Positions 16,933 through 25,847 of a stretch of DNA of 64,000 nt are shown piece after piece. Under the pieces are notes generated by a model. The model made no database searches and was not told the DNA's origin. It saw only the letters and a list, made by a program, of their open reading frames with translations. The stretch's first letter is position 1; the number at the start of each line of letters is the position of its first letter. Made by a program: the position numbers and the translations under genes. The DNA is from Bacillota bacterium. GTDB taxonomy: Bacteria; Bacillota; Dehalobacteriia; UBA4068; UBA4997. The stretch spans positions 1 through 64,000 of the forward strand of contig JAFQHN010000026.1 in NCBI GenBank assembly GCA_017397935.1, in the 5' to 3' direction.

Positions 16933-18231
16933 GTGATTGCTCGATATAGATTGCCGGAGATGGAGAAGATATGGTCGGATGATAACCACTTGCAGCAGAT
17001 GTTGCAGGTAGAGCTTTACGCATGCGAGGCGATGAAGGACAGCGGCCGGCTTAGTGATAAAGAGTATAAAGAAATCGTAGAGCGTGCCAGCGTTGGTTTG
17101 CAGCGGGTGAATGAGATTGAAGAGGTAGTCAAGCACGATGTGGCCGCCTTTCTGGAAACCGTGGCCGAACAGGTGGGGCCGGATTTGGCCAAACATCTGC
17201 ATTGGGGCATGACAGCCTCTGATATTGTGGATACGGCCATGGCGGTGCAGATGACGCAGGCGGTGGATTTGATTATCGGCAAGCTTTACCAGCTGCGTGA
17301 TATTCTGGCTGAGCTGGCCAAAAAGCACAAATACACCCTGATGGTGGGCCGTACGCACGGTATCCACGCCGAACCGATGAGTTTTGGTATGAAGATGGTT
17401 GTCTGGGTGGCCGAGATTGACCGCACCATTGCCCGTATGCAGCAGGCACGGCAAGCGGTGGCGGTGGGCAAGGTCTCCGGTGTAACCGGCCTTTATGCCC
17501 ATATCGAGCCTTTTGTCGAGGAGCACGTCTGCCGCCGTCTGGATTTGAAGCAGGCCACTGCCTCCTCTCAGATTTTGCAGCGGGATCGTCACGCCGAGCT
17601 GCTGATGACGCTGGCCATTCTGGGCTCCACGCTGGACAAATTCGCTGTTGACATCCGCACCTTAGAGCGCTCCGAGATCCGTGAGATCTACGAGCCCTTG
17701 GAGGCGGGCATGATCGGCGCATCGGCGCTGCCGCATAAGGTAAACCCCGTTAAGACCGAGCGTATCAGCGGTCTGGCACGGGTGCTTCGGGCCAATGCCC
17801 TGGCCGCACTGGAGGACGTTGCCCTCTGGGATGAGCGTGATTTAACTCATTCCTCCACCGAGCGTATTATCATTCAGGACAGCTGCCTGTTGGCTGATTT
17901 TATGTTGCAGCAGATGATTGATACCTTAAAGCGTATGCAGGTCAACCACGAGCAAATGGAGAATAATCTGGATATGACACGCGGCCTCATCTTCTCTCAG
18001 CGGGTGTTGATGAAGCTGATGGAGAGGGGAGTCCCCCGCAAACAGGCTTATCTTATGGTGCAGCGCAACGCCATGGATTCCTTCAATCAGCAGACAGACT
18101 TTGCTTATCAGCTGATGCAGGATGATGAGATCATGGCCTTTATCCTGCCCGAGGAGCTGGATGCGCTGTTCGATTATGAGTATTACCTGCGCCACATTGA
18201 TTATGTTTATAAACGGGCCGGTATCTTTTGA
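16933..18231 (+). CDS. purB: Adenylosuccinate lyase
   Basis: 432 residues. It catalyses two eliminations of fumarate, from SAICAR and from adenylosuccinate. The fumarase/aspartase superfamily signature is GASALPHKVNPVKTE near residue 260, including the flexible loop serine region; GMTASDIVDTA and THGIHAEPMSFG are the other conserved regions. The start is GTG 16933, preceded by GGGAGATGGGG. It lies 33 bp behind purE. Confidence 0.95.
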   Translation: MIARYRLPEMEKIWSDDNHLQQMLQVELYACEAMKDSGRLSDKEYKEIVERASVGLQRVNEIEEVVKHDVAAFLETVAEQVGPDLAKHLHWGMTASDIVDTAMAVQMTQAVDLIIGKLYQLRDILAELAKKHKYTLMVGRTHGIHAEPMSFGMKMVVWVAEIDRTIARMQQARQAVAVGKVSGVTGLYAHIEPFVEEHVCRRLDLKQATASSQILQRDRHAELLMTLAILGSTLDKFAVDIRTLERSEIREIYEPLEAGMIGASALPHKVNPVKTERISGLARVLRANALAALEDVALWDERDLTHSSTERIIIQDSCLLADFMLQQMIDTLKRMQVNHEQMENNLDMTRGLIFSQRVLMKLMERGVPRKQAYLMVQRNAMDSFNQQTDFAYQLMQDDEIMAFILPEELDALFDYEYYLRHIDYVYKRAGIF

Positions 18232-18260
18232 TGCCCCCTGTTAAAATAAAATTTTAGATA

Positions 18261-18294
18261 ACAGAACTTTAACAACAGAACTTTAACAACAGAA
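18261..18294. repeat. 14-bp tandem duplication before purM
   Basis: ACAGAACTTTAACA is repeated at 18261-18274 and 18275-18288, followed by a partial third ACAGAA that runs into the AAAGGA ribosome-binding site. Confidence 0.9.
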
Positions 18295-18309
18295 AGGACG
18301 GTTTGAGAA

Positions 18310-19332
18310 ATGGCAATTTCCTATAAAGACGCCGGTGTAGATATTGATGCCGGTAATCTGGCCGTAGAAAAAATGAAAGGTTTTGTGCAAAGCACTTACC
18401 GCCCCGAGGTTCTGACCGATTTGGGCAGCTTTGCCGGCCTGTTCCAGCTGGACATCAGCAAATATAAGGAACCCGTGCTGCTCTCCGGTACAGATGGTGT
18501 GGGCACCAAGCTGCGTGTTGCTCAGATTTTGGACAAGCATGACACCATCGGTATCGACGCCGTTGCCATGTGTGTAAACGATATTCTGGTGCAGGGCGCC
18601 GAGCCGCTGTTCTTCCTTGATTACATCGCGGTGGGCAAGCTCTTCCCCGACCGTGTGGCTGACATCGTAAAGGGTGTGGCCGAAGGCTGCAAACAGTCCA
18701 ACTGCTCGCTTATCGGCGGCGAAACTGCCGAGATGCCCGGTTTTTATCCCGTGGATGAGTACGATATTGCCGGCTTTGCCGTGGGCGTGGCTGATAAAAG
18801 CAAGATTTTGACCGGTGAGAAAGTTGCTGCCGGTGATGTGCTGATCGGTCTGCCTTCCACCGGCCTGCACAGCAACGGCTTCTCTCTGGCCCGTCGTGTA
18901 TTGTTGGAGGGCGAACTTAACGCCGACACCTATGTTGAGGAATTGGGCATGACGGTGGGCGAGGCTATGCTTGTCCCCACCCGCATTTATGTCAAAGATG
19001 TTCTGCCGCTGGTAGACCGGGTAGACATCAAGGGTATGTGCCATATCACCGGCGGCGGCCTGCTGGAAAACCTGCCCCGTGTTTATGCCAAAAACCTTAC
19101 CGCGCAGATTGACAGCACCGCTTGGGAACGCCCTGCCATCTTCAAGCTGATTCAGCGCCTGGGCGAGATTGCCGATAACGAGATGTACCGCGTTTTCAAT
19201 ATGGGCATCGGTTATGTTATTATGGTTGACGCCGCCGATGTTGACAAAGTGCTGGCTGCCTGCCCCGACGGCAAGGTAATCGGTAAGATGATTGAACGCG
19301 CCGAGGGTATGGAAGGCGTAGTTATCGACTAA
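18310..19332 (+). CDS. purM: Phosphoribosylformylglycinamidine cyclo-ligase (AIR synthetase)
   Basis: 340 residues. It closes the imidazole ring of FGAM with ATP to give AIR. PurM/ThiL-superfamily features: the N-terminal [12 protein letters not shown] stretch, [22 protein letters not shown] and [14 protein letters not shown]. Length and ends match the family. The substrate-forming PurL is not in this window. Confidence 0.95.
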   Translation: MAISYKDAGVDIDAGNLAVEKMKGFVQSTYRPEVLTDLGSFAGLFQLDISKYKEPVLLSGTDGVGTKLRVAQILDKHDTIGIDAVAMCVNDILVQGAEPLFFLDYIAVGKLFPDRVADIVKGVAEGCKQSNCSLIGGETAEMPGFYPVDEYDIAGFAVGVADKSKILTGEKVAAGDVLIGLPSTGLHSNGFSLARRVLLEGELNADTYVEELGMTVGEAMLVPTRIYVKDVLPLVDRVDIKGMCHITGGGLLENLPRVYAKNLTAQIDSTAWERPAIFKLIQRLGEIADNEMYRVFNMGIGYVIMVDAADVDKVLAACPDGKVIGKMIERAEGMEGVVID

Positions 19333-19377
19333 AAATCAAGTAACATTAAAATATAAATTTGAGAGTGGGGTTTTGTA

Positions 19378-19989
19378 ATGCAGAAGTTGAAAATCGGCGT
19401 GTTGGCCAGCGGCAGCGGCTCCAATTTGCAGGCCATTATTGATGAGGCGGCGGCCGGTCTGCTGCCGGTAGAAATTGTAATGGTGCTTAGTGATAAGCCC
19501 GATGCCTATGCGCTGACACGTGCTGAACAGGCCGGCATTATGACGGCGGTGGTGCTGCCCAAGGATTATGCCACCCGGGAAGAATACGATGCCCGGGTGG
19601 TAAAGCTGCTCACTCTGGCCGGTGCCGAGGCGGTGGCTTTGGCCGGTTATCTGCGTATCGTTACCAAAACCCTGCTGGATGCCTTCCCCGGCCGTGTGCT
19701 TAACATTCACCCGGCGCTGCTGCCCGCCTTTCCCGGCCTGCACGGTCAGCGTCAGGCGTTTGAGTACGGCGTAAAGGTGGCCGGCTGTACGGTACATTTT
19801 GTGGATGAAGGCCTGGACAGCGGCCCCATTATCTTGCAGGCCCCCGTGCCCGTGCTGGATGACGACGATGAAGAAACCCTCACCGCCCGTATCTTGCAGC
19901 AGGAGCATATCATTTATCCCCTGGCACTTAAACTGCTGGCTGAGGGTAAACTGACGGTGGAAGGCCGCAAAGTCCGTATCTCTGACTGA
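19378..19989 (+). CDS. purN: Phosphoribosylglycinamide formyltransferase 1
   Basis: 203 residues. It transfers formyl from 10-formyl-THF to GAR. Motifs: VLASGSGSNLQAI at the phosphate site, the NIHPALLPAFPG active site with Asn and His, and VHFVDEGLDSGPI with the catalytic aspartate. Preceded by GAGAGTGGGG. Confidence 0.94.
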   Translation: MQKLKIGVLASGSGSNLQAIIDEAAAGLLPVEIVMVLSDKPDAYALTRAEQAGIMTAVVLPKDYATREEYDARVVKLLTLAGAEAVALAGYLRIVTKTLLDAFPGRVLNIHPALLPAFPGLHGQRQAFEYGVKVAGCTVHFVDEGLDSGPIILQAPVPVLDDDDEETLTARILQQEHIIYPLALKLLAEGKLTVEGRKVRISD

Positions 19990-20014
19990 TACCTTGACCG
20001 AGGAGGTACATTTT

Positions 20015-20227
20015 ATGGAAAAACAACAGTATGTCTGCCCCAAGTGCGGCTGCCGTTCCTTTGATACCGACCAGTTTCGGGCAACCGGCGGCGCATTGGC
20101 GCAGATGTTTGATGTGCAGAATAAGAAATTTATCACGGTAAGCTGCCATGATTGCGGCTATACCGAGCTTTACCGAGAGCAATCCGGCACCGGCATGAAT
20201 GTGCTGGACTTTTTGCTGGGCGGCTAA
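20015..20227 (+). CDS. Small zinc-ribbon protein inside the pur operon
   Basis: 70 residues. Two CxxC-type knuckles, CPKCGC near residue 9 and CHDCGY near residue 46, form a zinc ribbon like that of small nucleic-acid-binding proteins (DUF2082-like). It ends with GMNVLDFLLGG, a conserved-looking tail. ATG 20015 follows AGGAGGT at ideal distance; an in-frame TTG at 19994 is rejected. The function is unknown. It lies only 25 bp after purN and before purH, so it shares the operon. Confidence 0.8.
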   Translation: MEKQQYVCPKCGCRSFDTDQFRATGGALAQMFDVQNKKFITVSCHDCGYTELYREQSGTGMNVLDFLLGG

Positions 20228-20242
20228 TAAAAATACAAAAAA

Positions 20243-20262
20243 TCAAAACAATTCAAAACAAT
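20243..20262. repeat. 10-bp tandem duplication before purH
   Basis: TCAAAACAAT is repeated perfectly at 20243-20252 and 20253-20262. Confidence 0.8.
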
Positions 20263-20285
20263 GTAAGCGAAAGGCAGGATAAATT

Positions 20286-21833
20286 ATGGCTTCCAGAAGA
20301 GCTTTGATTAGTGTATCGGACAAAACCGGCGTGTTGGAGTTTGCCAAAGCGCTGGTAGAATTGGATTTTGAGATTGTTTCCACCGGCGGCACCTATAAGG
20401 CGATTGCCGATGCCGGTATCCCTGTTACTTATGTCAGCGAGGTCACCGGTTTCCCCGAGATTTTGGACGGCCGTGTAAAAACGCTGAACCCTTACATCCA
20501 CGGCGGCATTTTGGCTATGCGTACGCCCGACCATCTGCGCCAGTTGGAGGAGCACAACATCACTCTGATTGATTTGGTGGCCGTAAACCTGTACCCCTTC
20601 CGCCAGACCATCGAAAAACCCGGCGTGGATTTGGCCGAGGCGATTGAGAATATCGACATCGGCGGCCCGTCTATGGTGCGCGCTGCCGCCAAAAATAACA
20701 AATATGTAACCATCGTTACCAATCCTGCCAAATATCCCGAGGTTATTGCCAAGATGACCGATGGCACGCTGGATGAGGCGTACCGCTTGGAGCTGGCGGC
20801 GGCTGCTTTCCGCCATACTGCCGAGTATGATACCTTCATCTCCACTTATTTGCAGAGCATTACCGGCACCGCCGAGAAGTTCCCTGATCAGTTCCTGCTG
20901 CTGGGTGAGAAGAAAATGCCCCTGCGTTACGGCGAAAACGCCCAGCAAAAGGCCTATTTCTATACCCGCTTCGGCGAGGATGAGGTAGGCGTGGGCAGCG
21001 CCGAGCAGTTGGGCGGTCAGGCACTTTCCTATAACAACACGCTGGACTTTGATGCCGCGCTGGAACTGGTGCGTGAGTTTGAGCAGCCCGCTGCCACCAT
21101 CATCAAACACACCAACCCCTGCGGCATGGCCGTGGCCGATGACATCTGTACTGCCTATAAGCGTGCCTATGATGGCGATACTCTGGCTGCTTACGGCGGC
21201 ATTGTGGCCCTGAACCGAGAGGTTGATGCCGCAACTGCCCGTGAAATCACCAAGCATTTCTTAGAGGGCGTAATTGCCCCCGGTTACACCCCCGAGGCGC
21301 TGGGGATTTTGAAGGTTAAACCCAATCTGCGCCTGCTCAAAGTCAGCAAGGACGGCAAACTGACCCCTGCCGCCCCCCGCATGACATTCTATCCCGTAAA
21401 CGGCGGCCTGCTGGTACAGGAGACTGATATGCTGCGTCCCGCTGATGAGGAGTTTACCGTGGTCAGCAAGCGTCAGCCCACCGCCGAGGAGATCGACCAG
21501 ATGCGCTTCGCCATGACGGTGGCCAAGCACGTTAAATCCAACGCTGTGGTTCTGGCCAACAATTATCAGGTGGTTGGTGTCGGTGCCGGCCAGATGAGCC
21601 GTATCGGTTCGATTGAAATGGCCTTTAATGTAGCCGAACATCGCAGCTTCGGTGCCGTTTTGGCGGCAGACGCTTTCTTTACCTTCCGTGATACTGTGGA
21701 TGCCTGCGCCAAGCGTGGCGTTTCGGCAATCATCCAGCCGGGCGGCTCCATCTATGATGCCAACTCCATCGCTGCTGCGGATGAGGCCGGTATCGCCATG
21801 GTATTCACCGGTGTTCGTCATTTCCATTATTAA
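20286..21833 (+). CDS. purH: Bifunctional AICAR formyltransferase / IMP cyclohydrolase
   Basis: 515 residues, catalysing the last two steps to IMP. The N-terminal cyclohydrolase (about residues 1-195) has the MGS-like start RRALISVSDKTGVLEFA and DGRVKTLNPYIHGG. The C-terminal formyltransferase has the KHTNPCGMA catalytic motif near residue 275 and ends GVRHFHY, the usual PurH terminus. Start at ATG 20286. Confidence 0.96.
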   Translation: MASRRALISVSDKTGVLEFAKALVELDFEIVSTGGTYKAIADAGIPVTYVSEVTGFPEILDGRVKTLNPYIHGGILAMRTPDHLRQLEEHNITLIDLVAVNLYPFRQTIEKPGVDLAEAIENIDIGGPSMVRAAAKNNKYVTIVTNPAKYPEVIAKMTDGTLDEAYRLELAAAAFRHTAEYDTFISTYLQSITGTAEKFPDQFLLLGEKKMPLRYGENAQQKAYFYTRFGEDEVGVGSAEQLGGQALSYNNTLDFDAALELVREFEQPAATIIKHTNPCGMAVADDICTAYKRAYDGDTLAAYGGIVALNREVDAATAREITKHFLEGVIAPGYTPEALGILKVKPNLRLLKVSKDGKLTPAAPRMTFYPVNGGLLVQETDMLRPADEEFTVVSKRQPTAEEIDQMRFAMTVAKHVKSNAVVLANNYQVVGVGAGQMSRIGSIEMAFNVAEHRSFGAVLAADAFFTFRDTVDACAKRGVSAIIQPGGSIYDANSIAAADEAGIAMVFTGVRHFHY

Positions 21834-21862
21834 AAATTATTGCGCTGTATGAGGTGATAAGC

Positions 21863-23143
21863 ATGAAGATTTTGGTAGTCGGCGGCGGCGGCCGGGAGCA
21901 CGCTATTGTGTGGAAGCTGGCCCAAAGCCCCAAGGCAGAGCAGATTTACTGCGCACCGGGCAACGCCGGTATTGCGGATTTGGCTGATTGCGTGAATATT
22001 CCGGCCGAGGATGTTGATACCCTGCTGGAATTTGCTCAGGCCGAGCAGATTGATTTGACGGTGGTCGGCCCGGAGGCCCCCCTGGCCGCCGGTATCGTAG
22101 ATAAATTTGAGCAGGCCGGTTTGAAGATTTTTGGCCCCAGCCAGCGTGCCGCGCTGATTGAGGGCAGCAAGGATCTGGCCAAGCAGATTATGTATAAATA
22201 TAATGTCCCCACGGCTAAATATGCAACATTCAGTGATAAGGATGCCGCCCTTGCCTATGTTAAAGAGCAGGGTGCGCCCATCGTTATCAAGGCCGACGGT
22301 CTGGCTGCCGGCAAAGGCGTGGTAGTCGCCATGACTCTGGATGAGGCCGTAAGCGCCGTCGAGGATATGCTGTCCGGCAACGCCTTTGGTGACGCCGGCT
22401 CCAAGGTGGTCATCGAGGAGTTTTTGGACGGCGAGGAAGTCAGCGTGCTGGCTTTCAGCGACGGTCACACCGTGCTCCCCATGGTTTCGGCGCAGGACCA
22501 CAAGCGTGCTTTCGATGGCGACCAAGGCCCCAACACCGGCGGTATGGGTGCGTATTCCCCTGCCCCCGTTTATACTGCCGAGATGGCCGATTTTGTGCAG
22601 CGAGAGGTTTTGCAGCGCACGGTTGACGGCATGGCCGCCGAGGGCCGCCTGTATAAAGGTGTGCTTTACGCTGGGCTTATGCTCACCAAGGGCGGTATTA
22701 AGGTGCTGGAATTCAACGCCCGCTTCGGAGACCCCGAAACCCAGGCTGTTTTGATGCGCCTGAAATCCGATTTGGTAGAGGTTATGCTGGCCGTTATCGA
22801 GAATCGTCTGGCCGAGGTTGAGCTGGAATGGTATGATGACCCTGCGGTTTGCGTAGTAGTGGCTTCCGGCGGTTATCCGGGCAAGTATGCCAAGGGCCAG
22901 CTTATCACCGGTTTGGATGAAGAGAGCGAGGATACCGTGGTTTTCCACGCCGGCACCGCTTTTGCAGGCCAGCAGATCGTGGCCAACGGCGGCCGTGTGC
23001 TGGGTGTTACCGCCCGCGGAGAAAATATCCGCACCGCTATCGACCGTGCTTATCAAATGGTGGATAAAATTCATTACGACAGCTGTTTCAGCCGCCGCGA
23101 CATCGGTTACCGTGCCTTGCAGCATGAGGCTGAAAACAGATAA
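21863..23143 (+). CDS. purD: Phosphoribosylamine-glycine ligase
   Basis: 426 residues, an ATP-grasp enzyme making GAR from phosphoribosylamine, glycine and ATP. The N-terminal VVGGGGREHAI and central DQGPNTGGMGAYSPAP are PurD signatures; FNARFGDPETQ supplies the metal ligands. ATG 21863 follows GAGGTGATAAGC; a GTG at 21854 would put the site inside the coding region. Last gene of this pur run. Confidence 0.95.
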   Translation: MKILVVGGGGREHAIVWKLAQSPKAEQIYCAPGNAGIADLADCVNIPAEDVDTLLEFAQAEQIDLTVVGPEAPLAAGIVDKFEQAGLKIFGPSQRAALIEGSKDLAKQIMYKYNVPTAKYATFSDKDAALAYVKEQGAPIVIKADGLAAGKGVVVAMTLDEAVSAVEDMLSGNAFGDAGSKVVIEEFLDGEEVSVLAFSDGHTVLPMVSAQDHKRAFDGDQGPNTGGMGAYSPAPVYTAEMADFVQREVLQRTVDGMAAEGRLYKGVLYAGLMLTKGGIKVLEFNARFGDPETQAVLMRLKSDLVEVMLAVIENRLAEVELEWYDDPAVCVVVASGGYPGKYAKGQLITGLDEESEDTVVFHAGTAFAGQQIVANGGRVLGVTARGENIRTAIDRAYQMVDKIHYDSCFSRRDIGYRALQHEAENR

Positions 23144-23189
23144 AAAATGTATAGATAATGTATATTTTGCAGAGAGGAGATGAAGAATA

Positions 23190-23840
23190 ATGGACAGAAA
23201 AGTTCTGCATAAGCTAAGTTACGGCCTGTATGTGGTCACCACCACCTTCGAGGGCCGTATGAACGGTCAGATTGCCGATGCGGTGATGCAGGTAAACGCC
23301 GCTCCCAAGCAGACGGTGGCGCTTAGCCTGAACAATGACAACTTCACTACCGAGCTGGTTAAAAAATCCGGCAAAATCGCGCTCAGCATTCTCTCGCAGA
23401 ATTATGATCCGCAGATCATCACCAATTTCGGTATGCAATCAGGCCGTAATGTTGATAAATTTGCCGTCTTCCCGCCCCAAATCAGCGCCAGCGGCCTGCC
23501 GTATTACACCGGCAGCGGCTTTTGCGGCTGGTTAGAGGGCACGGTCATCGAGCAGCAAACGGTTGGCTCTCACACCATTTTTGTGATTGAGGTGACCGAG
23601 GGCGCTCTGTGTGATGATTTGCAGCCGCTTATTTACGCCGATTATCTTAACCGCAAGCGTCAGCCGCAGACCACAGCAGAGCCCGTGCCTCAGACCGAGG
23701 TTAAGGCTGCCGAGCCTGCCGCCGGTGATGAGCCGACCTGGCGCTGCACAATTTGCGGCCACACGGTGCAAGGTGATTTGGATGAGAATTATCGCTGCCC
23801 CCTGTGCGGCGTAGGCAGAGAGCTGTTCGAGCGAATTTAA
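23190..23840 (+). CDS. Flavin reductase-rubredoxin fusion (high-molecular-weight rubredoxin type)
   Basis: 216 residues. Residues 1-155 form an FMN-binding flavin-reductase-like split barrel, followed by a Pro/Glu/Ala linker (about 160-178) and a compact C-terminal rubredoxin with CTICG and CPLCG cysteine pairs holding one iron. Related two-domain proteins in anaerobes (Hrb) pass electrons from NAD(P)H to oxygen- or NO-reducing flavodiiron proteins. No partner is in the window. AGGAGATG-type ribosome-binding site. Confidence 0.88.
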   Translation: MDRKVLHKLSYGLYVVTTTFEGRMNGQIADAVMQVNAAPKQTVALSLNNDNFTTELVKKSGKIALSILSQNYDPQIITNFGMQSGRNVDKFAVFPPQISASGLPYYTGSGFCGWLEGTVIEQQTVGSHTIFVIEVTEGALCDDLQPLIYADYLNRKRQPQTTAEPVPQTEVKAAEPAAGDEPTWRCTICGHTVQGDLDENYRCPLCGVGRELFERI

Positions 23841-23844
23841 CCCC

Positions 23845-24147
23845 ATGGCCTATGTTTATATGCTGGAATGTGCCGACGGCAGCTTATACACCGGTTTTGC
23901 GCTGGATGTTGAGGCCCGCGTGGCCTGCCATAATGCCGGTTTGGGTGCCAAATACACCCGTTCACGTCTGCCGGTGCGCCTGGTTTGGCGGCAGCAGCTG
24001 CCCACGCCCCGTCTGGCCCGCCGTGCGGAAGCCTACATCAAACGCCTGACGCGGCAGCAAAAACAGCGGTTGGCGGCCGGGCAAATCAGCCTGATGCAGG
24101 CCTGCCCCCAGCTTTCGGCGGAGATGATGCAGGACAATAACCAATAA
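23845..24147 (+). CDS. GIY-YIG nuclease-domain protein, UPF0213 (YhbQ) type
   Basis: 100 residues. The domain starts AYVYMLECADGSLYTGF, the GIY-YIG core, then GAKYTRSRLPVRLVW and EAYIKRLTRQQK. The family consists of stand-alone single-domain nucleases with a poorly known role in DNA metabolism. It starts 4 bp after the preceding stop and so is probably translationally coupled; there is no strong ribosome-binding site of its own. Confidence 0.88.
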   Translation: MAYVYMLECADGSLYTGFALDVEARVACHNAGLGAKYTRSRLPVRLVWRQQLPTPRLARRAEAYIKRLTRQQKQRLAAGQISLMQACPQLSAEMMQDNNQ

Positions 24148-24162
24148 AAGAGAGGGCCAAAA

Positions 24163-24417
24163 ATGTTTTTCGTATCACCCAACAAGCAGCGTGTGGATTA
24201 TCTGGAAAACGCCTTCGAGGCAGACATTTTGCGGCAGGTGCTGGATGATCACAAGATTCCTGCGCTCATTCTGTCCAATGATTCCAACGCATACGGCGAT
24301 CTGTTCCAGATCCGGCAGGGTTGGGGGGCGGTCTATGCCGAGGAGCAATATCATCAGCAAATTCGCCGTCTTTTGCAGGAAATCAGGCAGACGCCCTCAT
24401 TTCCGGTTGACGATTAG
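24163..24417 (+). CDS. DUF2007-like small protein
   Basis: 84 residues, resembling the DUF2007 putative signal-transducing family: an N-terminal segment on inhibitor-like competition for subunits (NAFEADILRQVLDDHKIPALI) followed by a short alpha/beta fold (FQIRQGWGAVYAEEQ). No catalytic residues recognised. It sits in a tight run with the GIY-YIG gene and the deaminase. Confidence 0.6.
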   Translation: MFFVSPNKQRVDYLENAFEADILRQVLDDHKIPALILSNDSNAYGDLFQIRQGWGAVYAEEQYHQQIRRLLQEIRQTPSFPVDD

Positions 24418-24428
24418 GAGTGTTGCTT

Positions 24429-24911
24429 ATGGATTTTAATGCGGAATTTGTGCATAAAATGATGCGCCTGGCGTTGGATGAGGGGGCGCGCGGCAGCAGC
24501 TGCGGCGATGGCGGACCCTTTGGTGCGGTTATCGTGGATGCCAAGGGCAACCTGCTGGCCGCGGCACATAACCGTGTGCTGGTAGACCATGATCCCACCG
24601 CCCATGCCGAGGTCACCGCTATCAGAGAGGCCTGCCGGCGGCTGGGTACGCATGATTTAAGCGGCTGTACGCTTTTTTCCTCCTGCGAACCTTGCCCGAT
24701 GTGCCTTTCTGCCGTGATTTGGGCCAACATAAAGCTGCTGTATTTTGGCGGCACGCGGCATGATGCAGCCAAAATCGGTTTCCGCGACCAGGCTATTTAC
24801 GATTATTTGGCCGGTGATGATACGCTGGGCTTGCAGGTGGTGGCGCTTTCTCCCGCTGACTGCCGGGCACTTTTTGCTGAATATCAGCAGAACCAAGGCC
24901 AAATGTATTAA
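24429..24911 (+). CDS. guaD: Guanine deaminase-like cytidine/deoxycytidylate deaminase family protein
   Basis: 160 residues. Zinc-site motifs are TAHAEVTAI and SCEPCPMCL. The overall pattern GGPFGAVIVDAKGNLL, DPTAHAEVTAIR and GFRDQAIYDYL fits GuaD, which converts guanine to xanthine, more than TadA; a separate TadA is encoded at 29377. ATG 24429 is 8 nt after AGGAG, while GTG 24420 overlaps that site. Substrate assignment is by similarity. Confidence 0.78.
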   Translation: MDFNAEFVHKMMRLALDEGARGSSCGDGGPFGAVIVDAKGNLLAAAHNRVLVDHDPTAHAEVTAIREACRRLGTHDLSGCTLFSSCEPCPMCLSAVIWANIKLLYFGGTRHDAAKIGFRDQAIYDYLAGDDTLGLQVVALSPADCRALFAEYQQNQGQMY

Positions 24912-24981
24912 ACAAATTTTGGATATTAAATGTATAAAAATGCAAATTTAAGCAGTTGCTTGTAAAGGGGAGGTTTTTAAG

Positions 24982-25755
24982 ATGTTGGTATTAACTGAGA
25001 AGAAAAACGGTGTGGGTTGGCTGTATCTTAACCGACCGGAGGCGCTGAACAGCCTGACTGCCGGGTTGGTCGAGGAGCTGTCGGCGGCCATCGGGCAGCT
25101 CGCGGCCGATGACGAGGTGCGTGTGCTGGTGTTCAGCGGCCAGGGCCGTGCTTTTTGCGCCGGCGGAGATTTGGCATCCTTGAAGGCGCTGACGGATGAA
25201 CAGCAGGCGGCTGATTTTGTGGCCAGCTGCGGTGCGGCCGCCCAGGCTCTGTATGATTGCCCCAAACCGGTCATCGCCATGGTAAACGGCGTGGCTGCTG
25301 GTGCCGGCTTCAATCTGGCGCTGGCCTGTGATATTGTGCTGGCGGCCGAGGGCGTAAAGTTCATCCAGAGTTTCAGCAACATCGGTCTGGTACCCGATTG
25401 CGGCGGTCATTATTTCCTGCCCCGCGCTATCGGCAGCTGGCACGCCAAGCAGGCCATGTTCGAGGCTTCTCCCATCACGGCCGAGCAGGGCAAGGCATAC
25501 GGTTTTGTCAACGCCATTTATCCGGCGGCTGATTTGGCGGCCGAGACCGCAAAGTACGCCGAGATGCTGGCCAAGCGTGCTCCCCTCTCCTTGCAGGGCT
25601 GCAAAAATCTGCTCAACCGGGGCGGCAGCTTCACTCTGGCCGAGATTTTGGCGGCCGAGGCCGAATTGCAGGGCAAGCTGGTTTGCAGCGCCGATTGCAA
25701 AGAAGGTCTGGCAGCGTTTGCCGAAAAGCGTGCTGCCAACTTCCGGGGCAAATAA
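24982..25755 (+). CDS. Enoyl-CoA hydratase/isomerase family protein
   Basis: 257 residues, a crotonase-fold enzyme acting on an acyl-CoA. The oxyanion-hole segments are AFCAGGDLASL near residue 57 and NGVAAGAGFNLALACD near residue 102. The catalytic region reads FSNIGLVPDCGGHYFLPR: an Asp replaces the second hydratase glutamate and the first is also absent, a pattern seen in PaaG-type isomerases rather than true hydratases. Substrate unknown, and no fatty-acid genes are nearby. Own GGGGAGG ribosome-binding site and a terminator behind it. Confidence 0.85.
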   Translation: MLVLTEKKNGVGWLYLNRPEALNSLTAGLVEELSAAIGQLAADDEVRVLVFSGQGRAFCAGGDLASLKALTDEQQAADFVASCGAAAQALYDCPKPVIAMVNGVAAGAGFNLALACDIVLAAEGVKFIQSFSNIGLVPDCGGHYFLPRAIGSWHAKQAMFEASPITAEQGKAYGFVNAIYPAADLAAETAKYAEMLAKRAPLSLQGCKNLLNRGGSFTLAEILAAEAELQGKLVCSADCKEGLAAFAEKRAANFRGK

Positions 25756-25790
25756 TCATTCCATCAACCAAAATTACATAAAAAACAGCA

Positions 25791-25824
25791 AAGCAGCGGT
25801 GCCAAACACATCGCTGCTTTTTTA
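25791..25824 (+). terminator. Intrinsic terminator after the crotonase gene
   Basis: AAGCAGCG (25791-25798) pairs with CGCTGCTT (25812-25819), followed by a T-run. It may also serve the converging VanY gene. Confidence 0.85.
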
Positions 25825-25847
25825 TATTCAGTTGCGGTGGCGATAAA

